From the NCBI RefSeq assembly GCF_008831075.1, contig NZ_WBJX01000001.1, positions 124,001 to 188,000 of the forward strand: a DNA stretch of 64,000 nt, given 5' to 3'. Below, in pieces: positions 25,721-33,327 of the stretch. The translations under genes and the position numbers were made by a program. Position 1 is the stretch's first letter. Every line of letters begins with the position of its first letter. The notes beneath the pieces are model-generated. The model was not told the origin of the DNA, did not search any database, and was given only the letters and a program-made list of their open reading frames with translations. This stretch comes from Pseudoclavibacter terrae (GTDB taxonomy: Bacteria > Actinomycetota > Actinomycetes > Actinomycetales > Microbacteriaceae).

Positions 25721-26221
25721 TCAGGCCGGCGCGGGCGTGGATGCGCCGTCGGCGATGTCGTCGAGGATGCGCGTCAGCCGGTAGGGCACCACCTCGGAGA
25801 GCGACACCGTCGTGCTGGTCCGCGTGACGCCGGGCAGCTCGAGCATGGCCCGCGTCACCCGGTGCAGGTCGCTGGTGTCCTTCGCCACGACGCGCACGAG
25901 CAGATCGGCGTCACCGGTCGTGGAGTGCACCTCCACCACCTGAGCCATCTCACCGAGCCGCGTGTAGGCCTCGTCGGCGGCGTTCTGGCTGAGGGAGAGG
26001 GCGACGAACGCGGTAAGGGGGTATCCCAGCGAGGTCGCGTCGAGGCGGCGACTCTCAGGGGCGAGCATCCCCTCCCGCTGGAGGCGGGCGAGCCTGGCAT
26101 GCACCGTGTTGCGAGCCACGCCCAGCTCGCGGGCGAGGGCCAGCACGGAGGCTCCCGGCTGGTGGTCGAGCGCCCGGATGATCCGCGCATCCAGGGCATC
26201 GAAGCCGCGCTGACTGGTCAT
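25721..26221 (-). CDS. Lrp/AsnC-family transcriptional regulator
   Basis: The 166-residue protein has the AsnC-type helix-turn-helix (LDARIIRALDHQPGASVLALARELGVARNTVHARLARLQREG) and a C-terminal RAM effector domain with VVEVHSTTGDADLLVRVVAKD. Lrp/AsnC proteins respond to amino acids. It is divergent from the YitT membrane protein gene, and two GCAGAAT repeats lie in the shared promoter, so it may regulate both itself and that gene. The ATG has an AGGGAGAG ribosome-binding site. Confidence 0.92.
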   Translation of the reverse strand: MTSQRGFDALDARIIRALDHQPGASVLALARELGVARNTVHARLARLQREGMLAPESRRLDATSLGYPLTAFVALSLSQNAADEAYTRLGEMAQVVEVHSTTGDADLLVRVVAKDTSDLHRVTRAMLELPGVTRTSTTVSLSEVVPYRLTRILDDIADGASTPAPA

Positions 26222-26248
26222 ATCTCTCCCTCACGAGAAGCTTGTTAT

Positions 26249-26287
26249 GCAGAATGCTCAACCGAAGCACCCTGTCTTGCGCAGAAT
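26249..26287. promoter_or_regulatory. Direct repeat GCAGAAT x2 in the Lrp/YitT intergenic region
   Basis: GCAGAAT occurs at 26249-26255 and 26281-26287, 32 bp apart (three helical turns), within the short divergent promoter region. Lrp-type regulators often bind phased sites like this. Binding is inference only. Confidence 0.4.
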
Positions 26288-26312
26288 ACCTTCGGGGGGT
26301 GAAGCTTCGCGC

Positions 26313-26945
26313 ATGACCGAAGCAGCTGTGCGTGTCCCTGAACTCGTCGAGCCCCCACGGCACCGAGCCATCGACGACATCGCCGGTCTCGCGGTCGGTG
26401 CCCTCGTCATCTCGTTCGGGCTGTTCCTGCTCAAGTCCGGTGGTCTCGTCACGGGGGGCACGGCAGGCCTCTCGCTGCTCCTCGGCTACGTGCTGCCCAT
26501 CCCGTTCGGCGCGATCTTCGTCGTCGTCAACCTGCCGTTCTTCGCGCTCGCTGCGAGGGGGAAGGGGTGGCGGTTCGTCGCGAGAAGCCTCGTCTCGATC
26601 GTGCTCGTCTCACTGCTCACATCGCTGCACGCATCCACGGTCGGGCCGCTGGAGCTGCACCCCGTGTACGCGGCGATCCTCGGCAACGTGCTCTGCGGGG
26701 TCGGGCTGCTGATCCTCTTCCGCCACAACTCGAGCCTCGGGGGCTTCACGGTGGTCGCGCTCGTCGTGCAAGACCGATTCGGATTCCGGGCCGGGTATGT
26801 GCTGCTCGCCCTCGACCTGTGCGTCGTGCTCGCGTCGTTCACGGTCCTCGCGCCCGTCCTCGTGCTGGTCTCTGCGCTGGGCGCCGGTGTTCTGAGCGGC
26901 ATCATCATGCTCAACCACCGCCCGGGGCGGTACCGCGCGTCCTGA
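26313..26945 (+). CDS. YitT/YczE-family membrane protein
   Basis: The 210-residue protein has about five to six hydrophobic helices and the GLFLLKSGGLVTGGTAGLSLLLGYV motif near its N-terminus, typical of the YitT family. The family function is unknown; it may transport small molecules. The ATG at 26313 follows a GGGGGTG ribosome-binding site; an in-frame ATG at 26247 lies among the presumed regulator sites and is less likely. It is divergent from Lrp/AsnC, a common arrangement for amino-acid-linked transporters. Confidence 0.82.
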   Translation: MTEAAVRVPELVEPPRHRAIDDIAGLAVGALVISFGLFLLKSGGLVTGGTAGLSLLLGYVLPIPFGAIFVVVNLPFFALAARGKGWRFVARSLVSIVLVSLLTSLHASTVGPLELHPVYAAILGNVLCGVGLLILFRHNSSLGGFTVVALVVQDRFGFRAGYVLLALDLCVVLASFTVLAPVLVLVSALGAGVLSGIIMLNHRPGRYRAS

Positions 26946-27082
26946 CCGCGGGCGAGGGCGAAGCTGCTGGGCCCGGGGCGTTGTCGTCCGGGTGTGGCCA
27001 TTTTCTCGGACTGCTGCGTCGATCCTGGCGAGCCTGAGGTTCGACGTCGGATGCGGACGGTCTCGGCGCCTCTGCGATGCAG

Positions 27083-27115
27083 AAGGGCGGCGAACCCGAT
27101 GGGTTCGCCGCCCTT
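27083..27115. terminator. Strong hairpin AAGGGCGGCGAACCC / GGGTTCGCCGCCCTT
   Basis: A perfect 15-bp stem with a three-base GAT loop. It is 137 bp past the YitT stop and is the first of several stems in the following non-coding kilobase. Either strand could use it as a terminator. Confidence 0.75.
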
Positions 27116-27121
27116 GGACTC

Positions 27122-27263
27122 TCACGAGGCAGAGACGCATGCGCGCGATTGCCTCGTGAAAGTAGTGATGGGCACCAACCTCCCCCGAAGTTGGTGCCCA
27201 TCGTCCCCTGCCGCGGTCGCCGTGGCGAGTGATGCAGTTGGGCGTCGTCCCCCGATGACGCCC
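27122..27263. other. Stack of three further hairpins in a non-coding region
   Basis: Three inverted repeats follow in close order: TCACGAGGCA/TGCCTCGTGA (27122-27131 with 27150-27159), GATGGGCACCAAC/GTTGGTGCCCATC (27167-27179 with 27190-27202), and GGGCGTC/GACGCCC (27240-27246 with 27257-27263). No open frame with coding character crosses them. This could be a small structured RNA on either strand or stacked terminators. No known RNA family was recognised. Confidence 0.5.
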
Positions 27264-27954
27264 GCCCCGGTGTCGATTGGGGCCCGCAATTCCTCAAACC
27301 CGGCGTTACGCGCCGGCGCGGGGAGTATTTGGTTGCTCTCTGTTCCGTTGTGGTTCTCGAGCCGAGACTCGAGATCGGGGGAGGTGATGTCGGTACTTCC
27401 GAATCCAGCTTCGCTTTCGTGAAGCGGCTCGGATTGAGCTTGTCTCGCTCATCACTGGAAGGAAACTAACACGACAAGTGGCCGCGAATGCACTCTCTGG
27501 GGGTCCGAATAGGCGCATTTAGTCCATGGATATCGTCCGCGCGCCGCCTGGTTGGTCGGGCACGCGAAATCCCCATGTGACCAGGGGAGTTCCACCCGGA
27601 TCGCCCTCGTCGTAGCTGAGGCCTCAGGTATTGGGCGGTGGAGCCTTGTCGCTGAGGGTGATTCGGCGAATCACGGCGGCGGATTCGTGTTCTCTTGACC
27701 TCTGCAACGTGATCCCCAGAAGCTGCTCCGAGGTCGACACGTCGTGCTCCAGCCTGCTGACAGTGCGGGGTGGGCGGAGCGCGGATGGACCTCGTCCTGC
27801 GTCGGCATCAGCCCCCGTGCAGATGGGAGCTGGCGAGACACGGTTCGCTTCCCGATCATCGAGTCGGAGTGGCTCAGTGTTCGCCAGAGCGTTCTGGCGC
27901 GCGTCGAGTGCGGGCACTGAGCGTTTCCATCACGAGTCGTGGTTCCATGGACTC
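27264..27954. other. Non-coding or degraded stretch before the ohr gene
   Basis: About 690 bases with lower GC than the neighbours and no convincing gene. Open frames exist on both strands, but none has a ribosome-binding site, a leaderless -10 box at the right spacing, or domain similarity. A CTCGAG-containing palindrome and a small GCTTC/GAAGC stem lie near 27350-27450. The region may hold the promoter of ohr and remains of a lost gene. Confidence 0.4.
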
Positions 27955-28380
27955 ATGACGACTCCTGTGTACACCGCAATTGCCCACGCTTCCGGTGGTG
28001 GCCGCGACGGCCACGTGCGATCTGAAGACGACCGCATCGACCTCGACACGCGTCCCCCCAAGGAGATGGGTGGCAGCGGCGAGGGCACCAACCCAGAGCA
28101 GCTCTTCGCGGCCGGCTACTCGGCCTGCTTCCTCGGCGCGTTCCATGCGGCAGGAAAGCAGCTCGAGAAGGACACGAAGGATGCGGCGGTCTCGACCTCC
28201 GTGGGGATCGGCAAGCGCGAGCCCACGGGCTTCGAGCTCTCGGTCGTCCACGACGTGTACGCGCCGAACCTCTCCGCCGAGGAGACCGCTGAGGTCGCTC
28301 GCGTCGCGCACGAGGACATCTGCCCGTACTCGCACGCCACTCGCGGCAACGTCGACGTGCAGATCAACGTCGTCAGCTGA
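27955..28380 (+). CDS. Organic hydroperoxide resistance protein (Ohr/OsmC family)
   Basis: The 141-residue thiol peroxidase has the two catalytic cysteines of the Ohr group: Cys58 in YSACFLGAF and Cys123 in [13 protein letters not shown]. The start segment [16 protein letters not shown] also matches Ohr. It reduces organic hydroperoxides using lipoyl or thiol reductants in the cytosol. An OhrR repressor is usually adjacent but none is seen here. The stop overlaps the deoC start by one base (TGATG), so the two are co-translated. Confidence 0.92.
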   Translation: MTTPVYTAIAHASGGGRDGHVRSEDDRIDLDTRPPKEMGGSGEGTNPEQLFAAGYSACFLGAFHAAGKQLEKDTKDAAVSTSVGIGKREPTGFELSVVHDVYAPNLSAEETAEVARVAHEDICPYSHATRGNVDVQINVVS

Positions 28381-29072
28381 TGACCGAGTTCAACGGACAG
28401 GCGGACTCTGCCGACCAGGTCACGAGGGCAGAACTGGCCAGCATCGTGGACCACACGCTGCTGAAGACGGACGCGACGCCGAACCAGGTTGTCGCTCTCC
28501 TCGATGAGGCCAAGGCGCTCAAGGCGTTCTCGATCTGCGTCTCCCCCAACATGCTGCCCGTGCAGGGTGAAGCCGGAGACGTGAAGATCGCGACCGTCAT
28601 CGGCTTCCCGTCCGGGAAGCACCACTCGGCGATCAAGGCTGCAGAAGCGGCGAGAGCTGTCGCGGACGGGGCCGACGAGCTCGACATGGTGATCGACATC
28701 GGCATGCTCAAGGCAGGCCGTGCTGACCTCGTGCAGGCTGACGTGGCTGCAGTGCGCGTTGCGGCGCCGCATGCGCTGCTCAAGGTCATCATCGAGTCCG
28801 CGGCCCTCACCGACGACGAGATCGTCGCGGCCTGCGAAGCCTCCGAGGCGGCCGGTGCCGACTACGTGAAGACGTCGACGGGGTTCTCGGCGGCCGGGGG
28901 AGCATCCACTCACGCCGTCGCGCTCATGAGGAAGACGGTCGGCGAGCGGCTCGGCGTGAAGGCGTCTGGCGGCATCCGCTCGACGGCTGATGCGCTTGCC
29001 ATGGTCGAGGCCGGTGCGTCGCGGCTCGGACTGTCCGGCACGGCAGCCGTCCTCGACGGGCTGCCCGCCTAG
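28380..29072 (+). CDS. deoC: Deoxyribose-phosphate aldolase
   Basis: The 230-residue class I aldolase cleaves 2-deoxyribose 5-phosphate to glyceraldehyde 3-phosphate and acetaldehyde. The Schiff-base Lys164 lies in [10 protein letters not shown], and the second lysine is in VKASGGIRS. Start motif [11 protein letters not shown] and VIGFPSGKH are intact. It is translationally coupled to ohr by a one-base overlap, an unusual pairing of nucleoside catabolism with peroxide defence, possibly because the aldehyde products need stress genes (inference). Confidence 0.95.
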   Translation: MTEFNGQADSADQVTRAELASIVDHTLLKTDATPNQVVALLDEAKALKAFSICVSPNMLPVQGEAGDVKIATVIGFPSGKHHSAIKAAEAARAVADGADELDMVIDIGMLKAGRADLVQADVAAVRVAAPHALLKVIIESAALTDDEIVAACEASEAAGADYVKTSTGFSAAGGASTHAVALMRKTVGERLGVKASGGIRSTADALAMVEAGASRLGLSGTAAVLDGLPA

Positions 29073-29090
29073 GCGCTCGCTTGCACGCGA

Positions 29091-29122
29091 AACGCGCGTC
29101 GCCCCTCCGGGTGACGCGCGTT
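29091..29122 (+). terminator. Terminator hairpin after deoC
   Basis: AACGCGCGTC pairs with GACGCGCGTT, with further pairing in the GCCC/GGGT shoulder, 18 bp past the deoC stop. It also lies downstream of the convergent lipoprotein gene. Confidence 0.75.
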
Positions 29123-29172
29123 CCGCATGTGTGGCGCTCATTCTGCGACGTGCAGGCGACGACGCCTCGAGG

Positions 29173-29568
29173 TCACGGGGCGGTGGCGCCGATCGCCTCC
29201 GGATCCTCCTTCCCCGACTGGAGCGCGTTCTCGAGGACGAAGGTCACGAATTCCTTGTCCTCGACGGGCACGCCCTCAGACCACCGCAGGAGGAAGATCC
29301 CTCGCACGAGTTCGTCGTCCGGCTGCTTCGCCGCGGCGGCTGAGTCTTCAGACGGGAACTTCAGGAAGAGCCCCTGGTCGGCTTGCAGCGCTTCCACGCA
29401 GTCGACCATCGCACCGCAGACGGTCTCCGTGACGTCCCTTTGATTCGTCAGCTCTTCCGCGGCTTCCGTGTCCCACACGTAGCGGAGCTCTATGTCATGC
29501 ACCGTGACACATGCGGTCAGGACAAGGACCGGAATGAGCAGAACTGAGATACGGAGCCAGCGATTCAC
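29173..29568 (-). CDS. Small lipoprotein with CVEA-x3-DQ core (paralogue)
   Basis: The 131-residue precursor has a signal peptide ending in lipobox LVLTAC (Cys20). The mature part holds YVWDTEAAEEL and TETVCGAMVDCVEAL-x3-DQ-x(5)-F, then FLLRW, closely matching the next lipoprotein upstream and the protein at 9738. It is the last gene of the DUF2599-lipoprotein-lipoprotein group; 35 bp separates it from the preceding gene. Function unknown; extracytoplasmic location is predicted. Confidence 0.7.
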   Translation of the reverse strand: MNRWLRISVLLIPVLVLTACVTVHDIELRYVWDTEAAEELTNQRDVTETVCGAMVDCVEALQADQGLFLKFPSEDSAAAAKQPDDELVRGIFLLRWSEGVPVEDKEFVTFVLENALQSGKEDPEAIGATAP

Positions 29569-29603
29569 CGGCGTCCTCCTGTCGTCTTTCTTGGAGTGGA
29601 CGC

Positions 29604-29981
29604 CTATTCGGAGGTCCCGGAGTTTCGAAGCATGTACTCGATGTACTCCTTGTCCTGTGCGGGAATATCCTGCTTCCAGCGAATGAGGAAGATGTCGCGA
29701 ATCTGCACGTCACCCTCAATTCGGGCTGCGTCCGCGTCCTCTTTCGAAGAGAATTTGAAGGCATCCGCCTGGTCTGAGCTGAACGCCTCTACACACGCGC
29801 CTGCACCTTCACAGGCCTGCGCTGTCACGTCCTCCTGTGACGTCAGGATCGTCGGGGCTTCTGTATCCCAAACCCCCGCGAGCGTCACGTCGTCCCGCAG
29901 GTAATCGCAAGCAGTCAGGAGAACTCCGGGCACGACCAGCAGAACTGCACACGACATCCACTTCAACGCCTGGTGCTTCAC
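29604..29981 (-). CDS. Small lipoprotein with CVEA-x3-DQ core (paralogue)
   Basis: The 125-residue precursor has lipobox VLLTAC (Cys25 from the chosen start) and a mature core GVWDTEAPTIL, TAQACEGAGACVEAF-x3-DQADAFKF and IFLIRW. It is clearly related to its downstream neighbour (shared VWDTEA, CVEA, DQ and F-L-x-RW elements). The GTG at 29981 overlaps the stop of the DUF2599 gene (TAGTG), giving tight coupling; an ATG 33 bp upstream would lie inside that gene and is less likely. Confidence 0.7.
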   Translation of the reverse strand: MKHQALKWMSCAVLLVVPGVLLTACDYLRDDVTLAGVWDTEAPTILTSQEDVTAQACEGAGACVEAFSSDQADAFKFSSKEDADAARIEGDVQIRDIFLIRWKQDIPAQDKEYIEYMLRNSGTSE

Positions 29982-31036
29982 TAGGGATTTCCGTTGGAGT
30001 AGTTCCAGTTGCACTTGTGCCGGAAGACCTCGTGCCAGTTCTCCCTAGGGAGCGATGGGCGATACGGCTCCAGGTCCCAGGTCGGGTTCGTCAGCACATC
30101 GATGCCGTAGACCGCGTGGCAGTAATACTGCTGCCGGGTCGAGTGGTTGATGTTGTATCGACCGGGCGACCTGTTCGCGAACTCATTCCATCCGTCGGCC
30201 ATGATGATCGACAAGCCGATGTTGGGGGCCTGGGGCGTGTTCACCGCCCCCATGCGGATCGCGCGATTCCAGCCGGATGGCTTCAGGACATGCACGCCGT
30301 TGATCCACCTGACGTAGTCGAACAGGTTGGTGCCCCAGAACGGGTCGGCGACAACCGGGTACTGGAAGTCGCCGGCCAGATGCTCCACGACCTGGACAAC
30401 CTGGGTGCCTGTGACTTCGTAGTGCGTTGGAACCTCGACGCCGTTCGCGTCCTTGGCCCAGGCCGGTGCCACTCCGCCGAGCAGGGAGCCGTCGGCGGCT
30501 CGCAAGAACAGGGCGCCGTCATCGGCCTCCTGGATGTACGAGAGTCCGGCTGCGTCGAATTGGTAGGGGATCTCCTGGGTCATCGTCCCTTCCGCGATGG
30601 TGGAGACCACCTGCACCGAGCCGTCTTCCTTGACCACTGCGGTGGAGCTGATGCCACTCGCGTGATCCGCGAAGAGCGTCCCTTCGTTCGTGATGTCGGC
30701 TGGCGTCTCTGCCCCCGTCGCCTGCACGAGGGACATCGTGACGGCGCCGCCGTCGGCCGGGTCCACTTCGATGGAGCTCGAGCTGGCTTCTAAGGAGACG
30801 GTCATTCGCTCCGTCTGGTCGCCTCCGGGGTCGATCTCCGCGGTCGCTTCGGAGTCGCTGGCGACGATGTCCTCGTGGAGGTTGTCGAAGACCTCCGGCG
30901 TGACCTCCTCGATGGCCTCCTGCGACTCCGATTCGCTCGGTGTCTCCCCTGCCTGGTCTGCCTGTGCGGGCGCGGCGCTCATGATGGCGATGCCCATGAG
31001 CCCGGCCAGCGCGGCGGCTGCAACTTTTCGTTTCAT
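29981..31036 (-). CDS. Secreted DUF2599-domain protein
   Basis: The 351-residue protein starts with a Sec signal peptide (KRKVAAAALAGLMGIAIMSAAPAQA). Residues of about 30-230 are acidic, with repeated strand-like segments. The C-terminal 100 residues match DUF2599: WINGVHVLKPSGWNRAI, GWNEFANRSPGRYN and YYCHAVYGID with a cysteine pair. The domain is found in secreted actinobacterial proteins of unknown role. It has a strong GGGGGGAA ribosome-binding site and a palindrome in its promoter, and leads the operon with two related lipoproteins. Confidence 0.8.
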   Translation of the reverse strand: MKRKVAAAALAGLMGIAIMSAAPAQADQAGETPSESESQEAIEEVTPEVFDNLHEDIVASDSEATAEIDPGGDQTERMTVSLEASSSSIEVDPADGGAVTMSLVQATGAETPADITNEGTLFADHASGISSTAVVKEDGSVQVVSTIAEGTMTQEIPYQFDAAGLSYIQEADDGALFLRAADGSLLGGVAPAWAKDANGVEVPTHYEVTGTQVVQVVEHLAGDFQYPVVADPFWGTNLFDYVRWINGVHVLKPSGWNRAIRMGAVNTPQAPNIGLSIIMADGWNEFANRSPGRYNINHSTRQQYYCHAVYGIDVLTNPTWDLEPYRPSLPRENWHEVFRHKCNWNYSNGNP

Positions 31037-31056
31037 GTTCCCCCCGGTTCGAAAGT

Positions 31057-31072
31057 GCTACTTATGAGTAGC
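31057..31072 (-). promoter_or_regulatory. Palindrome GCTACT-TATG-AGTAGC upstream of the DUF2599 operon
   Basis: A perfect 6-bp inverted repeat centred about 28 bp upstream of the ATG, in a position where a repressor or activator could act. Which regulator binds is unknown. Confidence 0.4.
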
Positions 31073-31122
31073 GCGATCGACCCTACAGGGATTCGGGCAG
31101 CATTTGGCCCGGTCCATGACTA

Positions 31123-31176
31123 CGCACGAGAGTGCCGACATGTCCCGGAACCCGTGCGCCGTCGTGCTCTCGTGCG
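31123..31176 (-). terminator. Hairpin downstream of the CDF-GntR operon
   Basis: CGCACGAGAG pairs with CTCTCGTGCG (10 bp) just past the stop of the GntR gene on the minus strand, with a 34-base loop that includes smaller complementary parts. Confidence 0.55.
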
Positions 31177-31182
31177 GGCGCT

Positions 31183-31818
31183 TCAGGCGCGGGTCAGGTG
31201 TCGGTGCACCGCCGCGTGGATGCCCTCGATGTCACCCCGCTCCGTGAGCTGGACGAGGGCTTCGTGGTGTGTGCTGAAGTCGCCGAGTGGCGGATGCGCG
31301 CCGACACCGTGCGATGAGCAGATCAGCGATTCGGTGGCGATCGTCGCGTACGCGCGGGAGAGCCGGGAGTTGCCTGCGCTGTCCACGAAGCGGCTGTGGA
31401 ACTCGTGGTCGAGGCGCAGCGTGCGCGCCTCCTGGTTCGCTCGGATGGCGGTGTTGAGCTCAGCTGCGATCGAGGAGAGCGCAGTTGCGATGCGTGCGCG
31501 TTCGACCGCGGGCTTGGCGGCGATCACGGCTGCCGCGGCGCATTCGAGCACCTCGCGGGCCGCGAAGATCTCCGCCGCGTCATCATCGGTCAGCTCGCGG
31601 ACGAACACCCCGCGGTTGCGTCTGCTCTCGAGGAGGCCCTCCTGTACGAGCCGCTGCAGGGCTTCGCGGACCGGGCCTCTGGATACCTGGAAGTCGCCGG
31701 CGAGGCGCGCCTCGTTCATCTGGGCGCCCGGCGCGTAGGTGCCATCGACGACGCGTTCGCGGAGATGCTCGGCGATGATCGCCGAGGTCGGCTGGCTCTG
31801 CAATCCGGTGGACGTCAT
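31183..31818 (-). CDS. GntR-family regulator (FadR/FCD subfamily)
   Basis: The 211-residue protein has a GntR winged helix (IIAEHLRERVVDGTYAPGAQMNEARLAGDFQVSRGPVREALQRLVQEGLL) and an all-helical FCD effector domain with FHSRFVDSAGN and HHEALVQL. FCD domains often bind a metal through Asp/His residues and an organic acid ligand. Its ATG overlaps the stop of the CDF metal exporter gene (ATGA), so it is the second gene of that operon. This pairing is uncommon; it may sense the exported metal or act on distant targets. Confidence 0.88.
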   Translation of the reverse strand: MTSTGLQSQPTSAIIAEHLRERVVDGTYAPGAQMNEARLAGDFQVSRGPVREALQRLVQEGLLESRRNRGVFVRELTDDDAAEIFAAREVLECAAAAVIAAKPAVERARIATALSSIAAELNTAIRANQEARTLRLDHEFHSRFVDSAGNSRLSRAYATIATESLICSSHGVGAHPPLGDFSTHHEALVQLTERGDIEGIHAAVHRHLTRA

Positions 31819-32876
31819 GAGTGCAGCTGCCCCGAGTGAGCCTCGTGTCCGACGTGGGCGGCCGGTTCCACCTGGAACGTGCTGTGGCTCGTCTCGAAGT
31901 GTCCTTTCAAGCAGGCGTCGAGTTCGCAGAGCACGGCGTCGAGTCCCCGCTCGTCGAGGGCCTCCGGTGCTACGACGACGTGGGCCGAGAACATGGGGAC
32001 TCCGGAGGTGATGGTCCACGCGTGGACGTCGTGCACATCCACGACCCCCGGAACGGAGCGGAGGTGCTCGCGGGTGGCGTCGAGGTCGACGTTCTTGGGC
32101 GTCGCCTCCATGAGCACGTCGACGACCTCGCGGAGGAGGCTGATCGCCCTGGGGAAGATGAGGACGGCGATGAGGATGGATGCGATCTGATCGGCCACCA
32201 TCCAGCCCGTCACCCAGATGACGATGGCGGCGATGATGACGGCGACTGAACCCAGCAGGTCGCCGAGCACCTCGAGGTACGCGCCGCGCACGTTGAGGCT
32301 CTCCTTCTGTCCAGAGCGAAGCACCAGCAGCGACACGAGGTTCGCGAGAGCGCCGATGACAGCGGCGGCCAGCATGATGCCTGACTCGATCTCGACCTCC
32401 TGCCCGAAGCGTCGGATGGCCTCGATGAAGATCGTCACGGCGATGACGCCGAGGATGAGGCCATTGGTGAGCGCGGCGAGCACCTCGGCGCGCTGGAAGC
32501 CGAAGGTCCGGCGCGAGGATGCGGGCAGCGTGGCAACGTAGCTCGCGAGCAGTGCGACGGTGACGCCGGCGGCATCGGTCAGCATGTGTCCGGCGTCGGC
32601 GAGGAGGGAGAGCGAGTTCGAGGCGAAGGCGCCGATCACCTGCACGAGGAACACGCTTGCAGTGATTGCGAGCACGATGACGAGCTTCTTGCGGTGCTTG
32701 CCCGTCGCCGTGGTGTGGTCGCCGAGGCCGTGGCTGTGGCCGTGCCCGTCGTCACCCTCGTGTGCGCGGTCGACGCACGGATGCGCGGGGCTGAAGGCCT
32801 CCCCGCCGGCGTGGTCGTGCTCCGACGGGTGGTCGCCCTGGGGGGTGGCGTCGTCTGGCTCGTGGGGGCTTGGCAT
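31815..32876 (-). CDS. Cation diffusion facilitator (CDF) family metal exporter
   Basis: The 353-residue protein has a His/Asp-rich N-terminus (HGHSHGLGDH) and six hydrophobic helices with the CDF motif NSLSLLADAGHMLTDAAG (metal site HxxxD in helix 2; the partner site is in helix 5). The C-terminal cytosolic domain has HVHDVHAW-like DVHDVHAWTI and histidine-rich tail. Such proteins export Zn2+, Co2+ or Cd2+ with proton exchange. A TACCCT box six bases before the ATG predicts a leaderless start. A GntR regulator follows with a four-base overlap. Confidence 0.93.
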   Translation of the reverse strand: MPSPHEPDDATPQGDHPSEHDHAGGEAFSPAHPCVDRAHEGDDGHGHSHGLGDHTTATGKHRKKLVIVLAITASVFLVQVIGAFASNSLSLLADAGHMLTDAAGVTVALLASYVATLPASSRRTFGFQRAEVLAALTNGLILGVIAVTIFIEAIRRFGQEVEIESGIMLAAAVIGALANLVSLLVLRSGQKESLNVRGAYLEVLGDLLGSVAVIIAAIVIWVTGWMVADQIASILIAVLIFPRAISLLREVVDVLMEATPKNVDLDATREHLRSVPGVVDVHDVHAWTITSGVPMFSAHVVVAPEALDERGLDAVLCELDACLKGHFETSHSTFQVEPAAHVGHEAHSGQLHS

Positions 32877-32964
32877 GTGCCCAGGGTAGTCCGAATGTCG
32901 ATTGTTGACAATGTTGGCGGTCGGCGACTTCTCGTCGTCTGGCGACCCCCGCTAGGCTCGTCCC

Positions 32965-33300
32965 ATGCCTTCTTCGACCGACGCCCCCACCCACGCAGAG
33001 CACGCGGCGGATGACGCGGCACTGCGTCGCCTGACCTCGATCCGGGGAAGCATCGACAACATCGACGCCGCGCTGGTGCACATGCTCGCGGAGCGCTTCA
33101 AGTTCACCACGCTGGTGGGTGAGCTGAAGGCTGAATACGGCCTCCCTCCCGCCGACCCCGACCGGGAGCGCCGTCAGATCCTCCGATTGCGTCAGCTCGC
33201 GGAGGAGTCGCACCTTGACCCCGAGTTCGCGGAGACCTTCATCAACTTCATCATCGCCGAGGTGATCCGCCACCACGAGCGCATCGCGGAGCAGGGCTAG
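32965..33300 (+). CDS. Chorismate mutase (AroQ type)
   Basis: The 111-residue protein is a short helical chorismate mutase: LRRLTSIRGSIDNIDAALVHMLAERFKFTTLVGELKAEYGLPPADPDRERRQI carries the N-terminal Arg, the Lys of helix 1-2 and the DxxRE motif. It converts chorismate to prephenate for phenylalanine and tyrosine synthesis. No signal peptide is present, so it is cytosolic. TAGGCT six bases before the ATG indicates leaderless translation. It is divergent from the CDF gene and convergent with the aminotransferase-like gene. Confidence 0.88.
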   Translation: MPSSTDAPTHAEHAADDAALRRLTSIRGSIDNIDAALVHMLAERFKFTTLVGELKAEYGLPPADPDRERRQILRLRQLAEESHLDPEFAETFINFIIAEVIRHHERIAEQG

Positions 33301-33327
33301 CGGCCGAGGTGTCGCTTGCGCCCGCTT

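Noticed and set aside
26247-26312. Longer N-terminus for the YitT protein from an ATG at 26247
   Set aside because: The codons overlap the GCAGAAT repeats in the divergent promoter, and ATG 26313 has a good ribosome site.
27624-27917. Minus-strand open frame whose end vaguely resembles a helix-turn-helix regulator tail
   Set aside because: There is no start signal, no recognisable helix-turn-helix, and the similarity is limited to a few residues.
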